Positions 30,350 to 39,260 are shown, counted from the stretch's first letter. The stretch: 64,000 bases of DNA from Streptosporangium sp. NBC_01495 (GCF_036250735.1 NZ_CP109430.1:3038001-3102000), one strand, 5' to 3'. Made by a program: numbers and translations. The notes: generated by a model from the letters alone, not told the origin.

Positions 30350-31077
30350 CCGAGACAGACCCGGGCGGGCCCGACCGGCTCGAGGCCGACGCCGGGACCA
30401 CCGGATCCCGCAGGAAGGGCGTCGACGAGCCCATCACGCCGGACGAGAGCGGATCGCTGAACATCCCGCCGAACCAGCCGGACGGCTCGCCCCGCGAGGA
30501 CCTCGGCGTCCCCGAGTCCGAGCGCGACGGCACCCCCCGGCTCGCGGGCACCACGGCGACGACCACCCCGTACGCCAACACCGGTGGCACCGGCGGCGGC
30601 GCGGCGGGGACAGGCAGGACCGTCGGAGGCGACGGGAACGACAGGGAAACCGTGCGGCGGGACATCGAGGACGCCCGCCGCGAACTGGGCGACACAGTGG
30701 AGGCACTGGTGCACAAGACCGACGTCAAGGGCCGTTTCCAGGAGACCGCCGCTCAGGTGGGCGACGACCTGCGCAAGGTGGGGGCGGCGACCGCCACCAC
30801 GGCCACCGAAATGGTGGAGCGGGTCAAGGTGGCCGCCCCTGAGATGGTGGAGCGGGTCAAGGTGGCCGCCCCCGAGATGGTCGGACGGGTGAAGGAGGCG
30901 GCCCCCGAGGTCGTTGGCCGGGTCAGGGAAGTGACTCCCGCCGAGATCAAGGACGCGGCGGGCAGGGTCACGACCGAGGCGGGCAAGCGCCCTGTCGTGA
31001 CGATCGCGGCGGTCGCCGCGCTCTTCCTGGTCGTCCTCCGTGTCCTGCGGCGAGGCAAGAACAAGAAGAGGAAGTAG
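30346..31077 (+). CDS. DUF3618-containing membrane protein
   Basis: This 243-residue protein has a disordered Gly/Thr-rich N terminus, a DUF3618 motif (RRDIEDARRELGDTVEALVH at about 103-122), a series of amphipathic segments repeating VERVKVAAPEM (about 158-200) and a C-terminal transmembrane helix (VVTIAAVAALFLVVLRVL) followed by KNKKRK. The repeated helices resemble late-embryogenesis-like or apolipoprotein-like sequences that lie on membranes. It is coupled to the holin-like gene and probably acts in envelope maintenance; the exact role is unknown. Confidence 0.75.
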   Translation: MTETDPGGPDRLEADAGTTGSRRKGVDEPITPDESGSLNIPPNQPDGSPREDLGVPESERDGTPRLAGTTATTTPYANTGGTGGGAAGTGRTVGGDGNDRETVRRDIEDARRELGDTVEALVHKTDVKGRFQETAAQVGDDLRKVGAATATTATEMVERVKVAAPEMVERVKVAAPEMVGRVKEAAPEVVGRVREVTPAEIKDAAGRVTTEAGKRPVVTIAAVAALFLVVLRVLRRGKNKKRK

Positions 31078-31096
31078 ACGCCCGGTAGTACCGGCA

Positions 31097-31128
31097 GGGC
31101 CGTCCCCGGCGATTCGCGGGGGCGGCCC
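31097..31128 (+). terminator. GC-rich hairpin after the DUF3618 gene
   Basis: A 12-bp stem (31097-31108 with 31117-31128, one G-U pair) with an eight-base loop begins 20 bases after the stop codon. Confidence 0.6.
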
Positions 31129-31485
31129 GCCGCTGTCCCGCGAACGCCACCCCGGCGTCCGGCCGGACGCCGCCCGGGGTTGCGGCCGGACGCCGACCTT
31201 CGGCCCCGGGGATCGGCGTGGCCGCCGGATCCACGGAGATCCGGCGATACCTGTGCGCTCAAGCGAGCCAAACTCATGTCTGTCGGGGTAATCTGACCGT
31301 TTCCGGGTGGGCGGCGGACCCCCTCCTCTCCGCCCACCCGGACCTTCCCGCGTCCGATGTCCCCTCAGATCCCCCTTTTTGGGCTGGAAGGCGAACTATC
31401 CTGATCTCGGGCGCGCGGAGAGCCGGGCGCATGTAGCGTTCTCGGGCAGGACACGATTCTCGGGGCAGGACACACAGGAGGTCTC
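31129..31485. other. Intergenic region before the secreted protein gene
   Basis: No conserved coding sequence was found. The final 100 bases are AT-richer and contain TATCCT-like -10 candidates, and the ribosome site AGGAGG ends six bases before ATG 31486. Confidence 0.4.
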
Positions 31486-32055
31486 ATGCGCCGTGCTCTC
31501 GGGATCGCCGCAGGCCTTGCCCTCATCGCGGCCGCCTTGTCGCCGCTGCCGCAGGCCCAGGCCAGTTGCGTCACCGCGGCCGGGAAGTGCCAGGAGAAGC
31601 CGCTGATCGGCGTCGAGCTGACGGCCGGGGCCGTGCCGCGCCCGGATTCAAGCGGCCGGGTCTCCTACACCCTCAACTACTCCATGACGTGGACGCCCTC
31701 CTTCGCCCCCTACTGGGGCGCCTTCTGGGTGGGGGGCCGCTTCCCCAAGGGCGCGCGGGGTCCCACCCGGGCGGTGCTGCTCGACACCACCGGCGGGCGG
31801 CTCGCCGTCCTCCGCTGCCGAGAGCACTCCGACGGCGTCTGGTGTGCCGCCGGAAGCCACGTCCCGCACCGGGGGCGGATCGTCTTCACGACCCGCCTCG
31901 CGCCCGGCGCCGACGCCACGGCCAGGCTCGGCCTCGACAGCTTCGAAGGGCTCGACCGCGAGGAGGCCGGGCGCCGCCTCAGCCGGGCGCAGGCGCGCGA
32001 GAGATTCTGCAACCACCGTTTCACCACGACCGTCACGACGACGCAGGCCCCCTGA
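31486..32055 (+). CDS. Secreted protein of unknown function
   Basis: This 189-residue protein starts with a clear signal peptide (RRALGIAAGLALIAAALSPL, cleavage near QAQA-S at about residue 27). The mature part has five or six Cys (SCVTAAGKCQEK, LRCREHSDGVWCAAGSH), and beta-rich segments (VSYTLNYSMTWTPSFAPYWG). The strong ribosome site ACAGGAGG precedes ATG 31486. No family is recognised; disulfide-stabilised secreted protein is as far as the sequence goes. Confidence 0.7.
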   Translation: MRRALGIAAGLALIAAALSPLPQAQASCVTAAGKCQEKPLIGVELTAGAVPRPDSSGRVSYTLNYSMTWTPSFAPYWGAFWVGGRFPKGARGPTRAVLLDTTGGRLAVLRCREHSDGVWCAAGSHVPHRGRIVFTTRLAPGADATARLGLDSFEGLDREEAGRRLSRAQARERFCNHRFTTTVTTTQAP

Positions 32056-32064
32056 GGAGACGAG

Positions 32065-32541
32065 TTGAACGCCGTACTGACCGGTGTGCACCACCTCAAG
32101 ATCTGGGTGAGCGACCTGGAGCGGAGCCGCTCCTGGTACGAACGGGTCCTGGGGCTGGAGCACCACACCAGCTTCCAGGACGAGGACGGGGTGATCAGGG
32201 GCATGAGCTTCACGGTCCCCGGCGCGGCCTTCCAGATCGCGCTGCGCGAGAACCCCGAGCTGGCCAGGGCGCTCTTCGACGCCGACCCCTTCGCGCTCCA
32301 GGTCACCCCTGAGGGGCTCGACGACTGGGCCGCCCGTCTCGACGGGCTCGGCGTCCCGCACAGCCCGATCTTCAGGGCCTCCGCGGGCCACGCGATGGGC
32401 TTCACCGACCCCGACGGAGTCCAGATCCGCCTGTACGCCCCGGACGAGCAGGTCCATGCGGCCCAGGTGGGCGCGGGAGGCGTCTACCGGTCCGGCCAAA
32501 CCCCCGACCTCACCCCCGCCCCCGAGCGGGATCAGGACTGA
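32065..32541 (+). CDS. VOC-family (glyoxalase/dioxygenase fold) protein
   Basis: This 158-residue protein begins with GVHHLKIWVSDLERSRSWYE and ends its core with GHAMGFTDPDGVQIRLY, the two halves of a VOC fold with possible metal ligands (His near residue 8, Glu/Asp in the second module). These proteins catalyse isomerisations, ring cleavage or resistance reactions; the substrate is not predictable. The TTG start at 32065 follows GAGGAGA and lies nine bases after the secreted-protein gene, so co-transcription is likely. Confidence 0.75.
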   Translation: MNAVLTGVHHLKIWVSDLERSRSWYERVLGLEHHTSFQDEDGVIRGMSFTVPGAAFQIALRENPELARALFDADPFALQVTPEGLDDWAARLDGLGVPHSPIFRASAGHAMGFTDPDGVQIRLYAPDEQVHAAQVGAGGVYRSGQTPDLTPAPERDQD

Positions 32542-32590
32542 GAGGCCCCCTCCTCGGGTGCGTGGGCGGGTGATCTCCCGGCGTTCCCGG

Positions 32591-32628
32591 CGGGAGACGG
32601 CGGGAGACGGCGGGAGACGGCGGGAGAT
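32591..32628. repeat. 10-bp tandem repeat between convergent genes
   Basis: Three perfect copies of CGGGAGACGG plus a partial fourth lie between the VOC gene and the TenA-like gene, which converge here. The array ends at the stop codon of the TenA-like gene. Confidence 0.7.
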
Positions 32629-33323
32629 CAGGAACCGGCGGCCATGTCGAAGAAACGCAGCTCCAGCCGTACGGCGCGGCGGAAGAAGTCGAGCACGCGC
32701 AGCCGTCCCTCCTCGTCCAGCCCGGGGCCCAGCCGGTCCAGCTCGTCGCGCAGGAAGTGCACCCAGGCGCGGAAGGCCGGGCCCTCGTGCAGCTCGATCC
32801 ACTCGCGGTGCACGAAGTTGTCGGGAAGCGGCTCCTCGGCGAGGGCGGCCCAGCCCAGATAGGTCCATTCGGCCACGCACAGCACCGCCAGGACGAGCGG
32901 GTACTCCTGGCTGGTCCTGGCCTCGTCCATCAGGGCGCGGAAGTCTTCCGTGACCGGCTCCAGCTCGGGGGAGGCCAGGTCGGCGGGGGCGGCGCCGAGG
33001 GCGGCGAGGGCCCGGTGGAAGTACGTCACCTCCTCGGTGGTGGCGATCTCGCCCAGGAACCGGCCGAACGGCACCCGCGACTCGAAGCTGTCGGCGCAGG
33101 CGACGGCCGCCCCGAGCAGGGCGGTGAAGGAGTCGACGAACTGGAAGTCCTGGACCAGGTAGCGGCGCATGTCGTCGTCGGGGACGTCGCCCCGGGTGAT
33201 CGAGGCGGCGAACGGGTGGTTCACCACCGCCGTCCACTCCGGCTCGCTCAGCGCGCGCATCCACTCGCTGAAGGCGGGATCGACGGCACTCTCACGCCAC
33301 TCGTCGTAGGCGATCTGCTCCAC
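32628..33323 (-). CDS. TenA/THI-4/PqqC-fold protein
   Basis: This 231-residue helical protein matches TenA: WMRALSEPEWTAVVNHPF at the N terminus, RRYLVQDFQFVDSFTALLG, and FFDMAAGS near the end. TenA proteins deaminate or hydrolyse pyrimidines in thiamin salvage. The usual catalytic Cys region is replaced by AVLCVAEWTYLGWA, more like the TenA_E subgroup, which uses a Glu; a Cys is present two residues before it. No thi genes or TPP riboswitch are adjacent, so the substrate could differ. Confidence 0.75.
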   Translation of the reverse strand: MEQIAYDEWRESAVDPAFSEWMRALSEPEWTAVVNHPFAASITRGDVPDDDMRRYLVQDFQFVDSFTALLGAAVACADSFESRVPFGRFLGEIATTEEVTYFHRALAALGAAPADLASPELEPVTEDFRALMDEARTSQEYPLVLAVLCVAEWTYLGWAALAEEPLPDNFVHREWIELHEGPAFRAWVHFLRDELDRLGPGLDEEGRLRVLDFFRRAVRLELRFFDMAAGS

Positions 33324-33506
33324 GGGCCTCTCCTCGCGATCTCGGCATCTCGATCAGCGTGAATGCTAGCCCCGCCGGGCCCGGCGCGCGGAGGCCGCCG
33401 TCCATTCCGTGATCACCCAGGTCAAGGAGTCTTTGCGGGTCGAGATGGGTTCTTCCGGGGATCGTCGGGCACGTTTCGCAGGACGGGCCCGGAAGGATGT
33501 GAGGCA

Positions 33507-34157
33507 GTGGCCGAAGAGGTGGTGGCCGAAGAGGTGGTGACCGAACCGGTCGTCAACGCCGCCGTCATCTACTACTCGGCCACGGGTACGGTCTTCGCGC
33601 TGGCCAAGGCCGCCGCCGTCGCCGCGGAGAAGGCCGGTGCCGAGGTCCGCCTGCGCAAGGTCAGGGAACTCGCGCCGGCCGAGGCCGTCGCGGCCAACGA
33701 GGGCTGGGCCGCCCACGCCGCCGCCACCCAGTACGTCGTGGAGGCCTCGCTGGCGGACCTGAGGTGGGCCGACGCGCTCCTGTTCGGCACGCCCACCCGC
33801 TACGGCAACCCCACCGCCCAGATGAGGCAGTTCATCGACACCACCGGTGAGCTCTGGGCCCAGGGCCTGCTGGCCAACAAGATCGTCTCGTCGTTCACCG
33901 CCAGTACGACGGCCCACGGCGGGCAGGAGAGCACGATCCTCGCGATGAACAACACCTTCTACCACTGGGGCGCGATCATCGTGCCGCCCGGCTACGTGGA
34001 CCCCGTCCAGTTCCGGTCCGGCAATCCGTACGGCACCAGCCACACCTCCGACAACGGCACGATCCCGCCCGGCGACGTACAGCTGGAGGCGATGGGTTTC
34101 CAGGCGCGGCGGGTGGTGGAGGTCGCGGCGGCGTTCCTTCGAGGGCGCCTGTCCTGA
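33507..34157 (+). CDS. wrbA: WrbA-type NAD(P)H:quinone oxidoreductase
   Basis: This 216-residue flavodoxin-fold protein has the FMN phosphate loop YYSATGTVFALAKA, the second FMN loop LFGTPTRYGNPTAQMRQFID and GGQESTILAMNNTFYHWG, all typical of WrbA. It reduces quinones by two electrons, protecting from oxidative stress. The GTG at 33507 follows AAGGA. Just after the start, a 15-bp unit is repeated, giving VAEEVVAEEVV, so the N-terminal tail is variable and not part of the fold. Confidence 0.85.
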   Translation: MAEEVVAEEVVTEPVVNAAVIYYSATGTVFALAKAAAVAAEKAGAEVRLRKVRELAPAEAVAANEGWAAHAAATQYVVEASLADLRWADALLFGTPTRYGNPTAQMRQFIDTTGELWAQGLLANKIVSSFTASTTAHGGQESTILAMNNTFYHWGAIIVPPGYVDPVQFRSGNPYGTSHTSDNGTIPPGDVQLEAMGFQARRVVEVAAAFLRGRLS

Positions 34158-34374
34158 CGGTCTTACCCTACGATCGCTGGGTGACCGCCTGCCGGGCACT
34201 CGCCGCCGATCCGCGCCGTCGCGCCGTCTCGGGAGGGTTCCGGCCGGGGGACCGGCCGCCCGTCGAGCCCGGCCCGCGCGCCGGGTACGGCGTCGGCCTC
34301 GGCGCGGTCCGCGAGACGCCGCGCCCGCCGGTCGGCCGGCGCCTGATCGGGACCGCACGTCCAGGGGAGAGACC

Positions 34375-34893
34375 GTGACCGTGCACGAACCCGGCCTCGG
34401 CCGGTACTACGAGGACTTCGTCGTCGGCGACGTCTACCAGCACCCGCTCGGCCGCACGATCAGCGAGGCCGACAACACCTGGTTCACCCTGCTGACGATG
34501 AACACCAACCAGAACCACTTCAACGCCCACTTCGCCGCCCGCGCCCCGGTCGGGAAGGTCATCGTCAACTCCGGCCTGTCCGTGGCGATCGTGCTCGGCA
34601 TCTCGGTGATCGACGTCAGCCAGACCGCCCTGATGAACCTCGGCTGGGACGAGATCAGGCTGACCCACCCGGTCTTCCTGGGCGACACCCTGTACGCGGA
34701 GTCGATCGTGCTGGAGAAGCGGGAGTCGCGGTCGCGGCCCTACGCCGGGATCGTCACCTGCAAGACCCGCGGCCTCAACCAGGACGGCGACGAGGTCATG
34801 TCCTGGCGCCGCGCGGTGATGGTCTACCGCCGCGACGCGCCGCAGGACAAGAACTACTTCCCGAGGGCCAGAACCGGCCCGCTCACCCCCTGA
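34375..34893 (+). CDS. MaoC-family hydratase/dehydratase
   Basis: This 172-residue hot-dog-fold protein contains GRYYEDFVVGDVYQHPLGRT, and the active-site loop in the form TMNTNQNHFNAHFAA; the usual Asp of the D-x4-H dyad is Asn here. It resembles mesaconyl-CoA or (R)-enoyl-CoA hydratases. It lies 26 bases before an acyl-CoA dehydrogenase and probably works with it in acyl-CoA breakdown. GTG 34375 follows GGGGAGAG. The preceding 217 bases contain only a short uninformative ORF. Confidence 0.8.
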   Translation: MTVHEPGLGRYYEDFVVGDVYQHPLGRTISEADNTWFTLLTMNTNQNHFNAHFAARAPVGKVIVNSGLSVAIVLGISVIDVSQTALMNLGWDEIRLTHPVFLGDTLYAESIVLEKRESRSRPYAGIVTCKTRGLNQDGDEVMSWRRAVMVYRRDAPQDKNYFPRARTGPLTP

Positions 34894-34919
34894 GGCCGCT
34901 TCGCGGAAAGGACCCCGTG

Positions 34920-36080
34920 ATGAACTTCGAGCTCAACGAGGAGCAGCAGCTGTTCCGCCGGACCCTGCGGGAGTTCGTCGACAAGGAGATCGTGCCGGTC
35001 GCCTCCGAGTGGGAACGGGCTGGCCGCTACCCCACGGAGATCGTCGAGGGCTTCAAGGAGATGGGGCTGTTCGGGATCACGATCCCCGAGGAGTACGGCG
35101 GGCTCGCCCTGGACCGGGTGTCGTTCGCCCTGGTCTTCGAGGAGATCGCGCGCGGATGGATGGGCGTGGCCGGGGTGCTCGGCTCGCACTCCCTGGCGGC
35201 CTGGATGATCGCCAGGTACGGCACCGAGGAACAGCGGGACGCCTACCTGCCGGACCTGGCCACCGGCGCCCGCCGTACCGGCATCGCGCTGACCGAGCCC
35301 GCGGCGGGCACCGACCTGCAGGGCATCCAGACGCGGGCCGTCCGCGACGGCGACCACTACGTGATCAACGGCACCAAGACGTGGATCACCAACGCCAGGC
35401 ACGCCGACCCGATGCCCGTCCTGGTCAAGACCTCCGTCACCGACCCCGCGCACCGCGGCATGTCCCTCGTCCTCGTCGAGGCGGGAACCCCCGGTTACAC
35501 CGTCAGCCGCGACCTGCCCAAGCTCGGCTACAAGGGCACCGAGACCTGCGAGATCGTGCTGCAGGACGTGCGCGTCCCGGTGTCCGCGCTGCTCGGCGGG
35601 GCCGAGGGGCGGGGCATGCAGCAGGCGCTGTCGGCCCTGGAGCTCGGCCGGGTCAACATCGCCGCCCGCGCGGTCGGCCTCTCCCAGTGCGCCTACGACG
35701 CCGCGCTGGGCTACTCGCGTGAGCGTCACGCCTTCGGGCGGCCCATCGCGGACTTCCAGGCCATCCAGCTCAAGCTCGCCGACATGGCCACCGACATCCA
35801 GGCGGCCCGGCTGCTGACCTACTGGGCGGCGGTCCGCTCGGAGAGCGGCGCGGTGAACTCCGAGGCCGCGATGGCCAAGTACTTCGCCTCCGAGGTCGCG
35901 CTGCGCGCCACCACGGAGGCGATGCGGATCCACGGCGGCTACGGCTACTCGCAGGAGTTCGTCCTCGAACGCCTCTACCGCGACGCGCCCCTGATGGCCA
36001 TCGGCGAGGGCACCAACGACATCCAGCGGATGGTGATCGCGAAGTCCCTCATCTCGGGGGCGGCCAAGATCGGGTGGTGA
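34920..36080 (+). CDS. Acyl-CoA dehydrogenase
   Basis: This 386-residue protein has the N-terminal helical domain (LNEEQQLFRRTLREFVDKEI), the beta domain with ALTEPAAGTDLQGIQTRA, and the C-terminal helical domain with GGYGYSQEFVLERLYRDA. IGEGTNDIQR holds the catalytic Glu of the short-chain type. It oxidises an acyl-CoA to trans-2-enoyl-CoA, passing electrons to ETF. It is encoded directly after a MaoC-type hydratase, which would hydrate the product. The ATG at 34920 follows AAAGGA; GTG 34917 is possible. Confidence 0.9.
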   Translation: MNFELNEEQQLFRRTLREFVDKEIVPVASEWERAGRYPTEIVEGFKEMGLFGITIPEEYGGLALDRVSFALVFEEIARGWMGVAGVLGSHSLAAWMIARYGTEEQRDAYLPDLATGARRTGIALTEPAAGTDLQGIQTRAVRDGDHYVINGTKTWITNARHADPMPVLVKTSVTDPAHRGMSLVLVEAGTPGYTVSRDLPKLGYKGTETCEIVLQDVRVPVSALLGGAEGRGMQQALSALELGRVNIAARAVGLSQCAYDAALGYSRERHAFGRPIADFQAIQLKLADMATDIQAARLLTYWAAVRSESGAVNSEAAMAKYFASEVALRATTEAMRIHGGYGYSQEFVLERLYRDAPLMAIGEGTNDIQRMVIAKSLISGAAKIGW

Positions 36081-36473
36081 CGCGTTCCGGTGACCCGGCC
36101 GTCCGCTTCCCGGCCGCCACCGGCCGTCGTCACCGGGGCCGGGGGCCGGAAGGGCCCGCGAAGGGGCGTGTGGCGGAGTCCTACGCCCGCCGCGTCCGCG
36201 AAGCCCTCTGACGGATCGAACTTGATCTACAACGTAAAGGCGCCGGGCCGGTTGGCGGTCACGTCCGGAAGGACTCCGGCCACGGGTCGTGAGGACCCTC
36301 GTGCGACCTGCCCCGAACGCGCGGAGGCCGGCGACGCGGCGGCCCGGGACGGTGTCCGGAGGCATGCCGCCCCGACCCCGGGAACGCAGGGTTCGCCGGG
36401 AAGGGCCTGATGTGGTCTCGCGCGATCTCGATGGGCGAGGCGCGGGCGTGGCCGGGCGTATAAGGTCCGGAGC
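36081..36473. other. Intergenic region before the sensor kinase gene
   Basis: These 393 bases contain no conserved gene. A less GC-rich patch around 36212-36240 (GATCTACAACGTAAAGG) may carry the kinase promoter, but no clear -35/-10 pair could be set. Confidence 0.35.
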
Positions 36474-37670
36474 GTGGAACCCCTCGTCGCCGTGTTGCTG
36501 GTCGCCGCACTGGTCGGCGTACCCGCCCTGGTGCTGTGGCGGGTGCTGCGCGGCCGCAGGGAGCTGGGCAGCAGCCCCGCGGAGCGGGCCACGTTCGAGA
36601 CCCTGCACACCGCGTCCCTGGCCGCGCCGCCGCTGCGGGCGGGGCTGACCGAGGCGGGGGCGCAGAAGGCGTCCCGCCACCTGCGGGAGCTGCTGGGCTC
36701 CCCGGCGCTGGCGATCACCGACGAGGAGCGGCTGCTGGTCTACGACGGCGAGGGCGACCACCACGCCCGCGAGGTGTTCGCCCACGCGGCCAAGACGCTC
36801 TCCGGAGGCCGGACCCGCGTCCTGGGTCCCGAGGTCGTCTCGTGCGACCTTCCCGAGTGCCCGATCAGGTTCGCCGTGGTGGTGCCGCTCACCACCGACG
36901 GCAGGGTGGTGGGCTCCCTCGCCGCGTACGGCGGGCACGCTTCGGCGGGTCTGGTCAGGGCCGCCCACGAGGTCGCGAACTGGGTCGACTCGCAGCTGGA
37001 GCTGGCCGAGCTCGACCGGTCGAGAACGCGCCTGATGGAGGCGGAGGTTCGGGCGCTGCGCGCGCAGATCTCCCCGCACTTCATCTACAACTCGCTGACG
37101 ACCATCGCCAGCTTCGTCCGTTCCGACCCCGACCGCTCCCGCGAGCTGCTGCTGGAGTTCGCCGACTTCACCCGCTACTCCTTCCGCCGGCACGGGGAGT
37201 TCACCACGCTGGCCGAGGAGCTGCGCTCCATCGACCGTTACCTCACCCTGGAACGTGCCCGTTTCGGCGACCAGCTCCAGGTGACGTTGCGCATCGCCCC
37301 GGAGGTGCTCGCGGTCGCGGTGCCGTTCCTGTGCCTGCAGCCTCTGGTGGAGAACGCGGTCCAGCACGGGCTGGAGAGCAAGCCCGGGATCGGGCGTATC
37401 TCGATCGTCGCCGAGGACGCCGGGGCCGAGTGCCGGATCAGCGTGGAGGACGACGGCGTCGGCATGGAGCCCGACCGCCTGCGCCGCATCCTGGCCGGTG
37501 ACGCCGACGAGCGCTCGGGGGCCGGGGGAGTGGGTCTGGTCAACGTGGACGAGCGGTTGCGTCAGGTCTACGGTGACGAGTACGGCCTGGTGGCGGAGAC
37601 GGCCAAGGGAGCGGGAACGAAGGTCAGCGTCCGCCTGCCCAAGTACCATCCGGGTGTCTCCGCCCGTTGA
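36474..37670 (+). CDS. LytS-type membrane-associated sensor histidine kinase
   Basis: This 398-residue protein has one N-terminal membrane helix (VAVLLVAALVGVPALVLW), a GAF-like sensor region (about 60-170), then the His_kinase domain with QISPHFIYNSL (His202), QPLVENAVQHGL and a HATPase domain ending GGVGLVNVDERLRQVYG. This is the LytS/BtsS/YpdA group, which senses small carboxylates such as pyruvate in other bacteria. It is followed by a LytTR regulator and two symporter operons. The GTG at 36474 starts the helix. Confidence 0.85.
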   Translation: MEPLVAVLLVAALVGVPALVLWRVLRGRRELGSSPAERATFETLHTASLAAPPLRAGLTEAGAQKASRHLRELLGSPALAITDEERLLVYDGEGDHHAREVFAHAAKTLSGGRTRVLGPEVVSCDLPECPIRFAVVVPLTTDGRVVGSLAAYGGHASAGLVRAAHEVANWVDSQLELAELDRSRTRLMEAEVRALRAQISPHFIYNSLTTIASFVRSDPDRSRELLLEFADFTRYSFRRHGEFTTLAEELRSIDRYLTLERARFGDQLQVTLRIAPEVLAVAVPFLCLQPLVENAVQHGLESKPGIGRISIVAEDAGAECRISVEDDGVGMEPDRLRRILAGDADERSGAGGVGLVNVDERLRQVYGDEYGLVAETAKGAGTKVSVRLPKYHPGVSAR

Positions 37671-37763
37671 GCCCGTCCCTCCCCCCATACCAAAAAGTTG
37701 ACAGGCGATGTCTGATTCATCACCCTCTAGAAATTCCCTCGTGAACGACCTGGAGGAGTGACC

Positions 37764-38525
37764 GTGACCGGCCTGCGTGTCCTTGCGGTGGACGACGAGC
37801 TTCCCGCGCTGGAGGACCTGGCCTACCTGCTCCGGGACGACCCCCGTATCGGAGAGGTCTCCCTGGCCAGGGACGGGGCTGCCGCGCTGCGGGTCCTGGA
37901 CCGGGCGATCGCCGACGGGCGGCCGATCGACGCGGTCTTCCTCGACATCCGGATGCGAGGCCTGGACGGGGTGGTGCTCGGCCGCCTGCTCTCGCAGTTC
38001 GCCAACCCGCCCCGGGTGGTCTTCGTGACGGCCTACGAGGAGCACGCGGTCGACGCCTTCGAGATCAAGGCCGAGGACTACCTGCTCAAGCCGGTACGGC
38101 CGGAGCGGCTGGCCGAGGCGATCCGCAGGGTGTTCGTCTCCGCGGAGCTGCCGGAGAGCGAGGGTTCCGGCCGTGCCGACCCCGACACCATCCCGGTGGA
38201 GCTCGGCGGTGTCACCCGGTTCGTGGCCAGCACCGAGGTCCGGTACGTGGAGGCGCAGGGCGACTACGCCCGCCTGCACACCGCGGGGGGCAGTCACCTC
38301 GTCCGCATCTCGCTGGCCACGCTGGAGGAGCGCTGGTCCTCGGCGGGGTTCGTGCGGGTGCATCGCAGCCATCTGGTCGCGGTCAAGCACATCGACGAGC
38401 TGCACATCGACTCGGGCCGGTGCGTGGTCCGCATCGGCGAGACCGAGATCCCGGTCAGTCGCCGTCACACCCGTGAGCTGCGTGATCTCCTGGTCCGCAG
38501 GGCGCGCAAGGGCAGGTCGGAATGA
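37764..38525 (+). CDS. LytTR-family response regulator
   Basis: This 253-residue protein has a receiver domain with AVDDELPALEDL at the N terminus, phospho-acceptor Asp61 (AVFLDIRMRGLDG) and Lys in EDYLLKPVRPERL, followed by a LytTR DNA-binding domain (about 150-253: RYVEAQGDYARLHT, SHLVAVKHIDELHIDSG). It pairs with the LytS-type kinase 93 bases upstream. GTG 37764 has GGAGGA six bases upstream. It overlaps the DUF485-like gene by four bases (ATGA). It probably activates the symporter genes, as BtsR and YpdB do. Confidence 0.88.
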   Translation: MTGLRVLAVDDELPALEDLAYLLRDDPRIGEVSLARDGAAALRVLDRAIADGRPIDAVFLDIRMRGLDGVVLGRLLSQFANPPRVVFVTAYEEHAVDAFEIKAEDYLLKPVRPERLAEAIRRVFVSAELPESEGSGRADPDTIPVELGGVTRFVASTEVRYVEAQGDYARLHTAGGSHLVRISLATLEERWSSAGFVRVHRSHLVAVKHIDELHIDSGRCVVRIGETEIPVSRRHTRELRDLLVRRARKGRSE

Positions 38526-39166
38526 GCGGCGACCCGGGGCCGGGGGAGGGGGCCGAGCCGCGCAGGTGGATCGCCGACCGGTCGCGCGGGGAGGCGGAGC
38601 GGTCGCGCAGGGACGCCGAGCGCCCGCGTAGGGACGAGCGCCCGCGTAAGGACGAGCGGTCCCGTAAGGACGCCGAGCGCCCGCGTAAGGACGCCGAGCG
38701 CCCGCGTAAGGACGCCGAGCGCCCGCGTAAGGACGCCGAGCGCCCGCGTAAGGACGCCGAGCGCCCGCGTAAGGACGCCGAGCGGTCTCGTAGGGACGAG
38801 CGTCCGCGGCGGGAGGTGGTGACCAGCCCCCGCACCATGGCCCCCCGCCATCCCCGCTACCCGGTCACCCGCGAGATCGACGAGCAGACCCGCCTGGGCG
38901 AGGTCTACATGCGCTCGCTGGTCCGTACCCAGTTCCGCCTGGCCCTGTTCGTCTGCACGGTGCTGGGGTGCGTGGTGGCGGGGCTGCCCCTGATGTTCCT
39001 GCTGGTGCCCGAGCTGCGCGCGGTCCACGTGCTGGGGATCCCGCTGCCCTGGGCGGTGCTGGGCGGGCTGATCTACCCGGCGTTCGTGATCGGGGCCTGG
39101 CTCTACGTCCGGCAGGCGGAACGGAACGAGCGGCACTTCGCCGAGCTGGTGGACAGGGCCCCTTGA
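38522..39166 (+). CDS. DUF485-type membrane protein with charged N-terminal repeats
   Basis: The 214-residue product has a hydrophilic N-terminal half built of repeats of RKDAERP (about residues 28-95), then a DUF485-like part (about 125-214) with two membrane helices (LALFVCTVLGCVVAGLPLMF and LPWAVLGGLIYPAFVIGAW). DUF485 proteins usually have 90-110 residues and lie next to acetate-type symporters; the extra charged region is unusual. It is coupled to the regulator gene (ATGA) and precedes the symporter at 39261 by 94 bases. Confidence 0.75.
   Translation: MSGDPGPGEGAEPRRWIADRSRGEAERSRRDAERPRRDERPRKDERSRKDAERPRKDAERPRKDAERPRKDAERPRKDAERPRKDAERSRRDERPRREVVTSPRTMAPRHPRYPVTREIDEQTRLGEVYMRSLVRTQFRLALFVCTVLGCVVAGLPLMFLLVPELRAVHVLGIPLPWAVLGGLIYPAFVIGAWLYVRQAERNERHFAELVDRAP
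38606..38797. repeat. 21-bp in-frame tandem repeat array
   Basis: The unit GACGCCGAGCGCCCGCGTAA plus one base (21 bp) is repeated about six times almost perfectly (38658-38785), with diverged units on both sides. It encodes the heptad DAERPRK. Its length keeps the frame, so unit gain or loss would change the linker length only. Confidence 0.85.
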
Positions 39167-39260
39167 CCAGGCGGCGGGCCGTCCCGGGGCCGGAACCTGA
39201 GGTCTCCACGCCGGGAGACGCCAGGGGAGAGGTCACGGGAGAGGTCGGGGGAGGCGTCGG

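Noticed and set aside
33324..33420. TPP riboswitch upstream of the TenA-like gene
   Set aside because: The leader is too short and lacks the conserved CUGAGA and GAUGAG-type elements.
34181..34378. 65-codon ORF before the MaoC gene
   Set aside because: Pro/Arg/Gly-rich, no ribosome site of note and no family; probably noncoding leader.
34854..38468. Open minus-strand frame of about 1200 codons opposite the acyl-CoA dehydrogenase and LytS/LytTR genes
   Set aside because: It is antisense to well-recognised genes, has a Gly/Arg/Asp-rich composition with no domain, and results from the scarcity of stop codons in GC-rich DNA.
38606..38797. Possible CRISPR array
   Set aside because: The units are 21 bp, directly adjacent without spacers, and in frame within a coding sequence.
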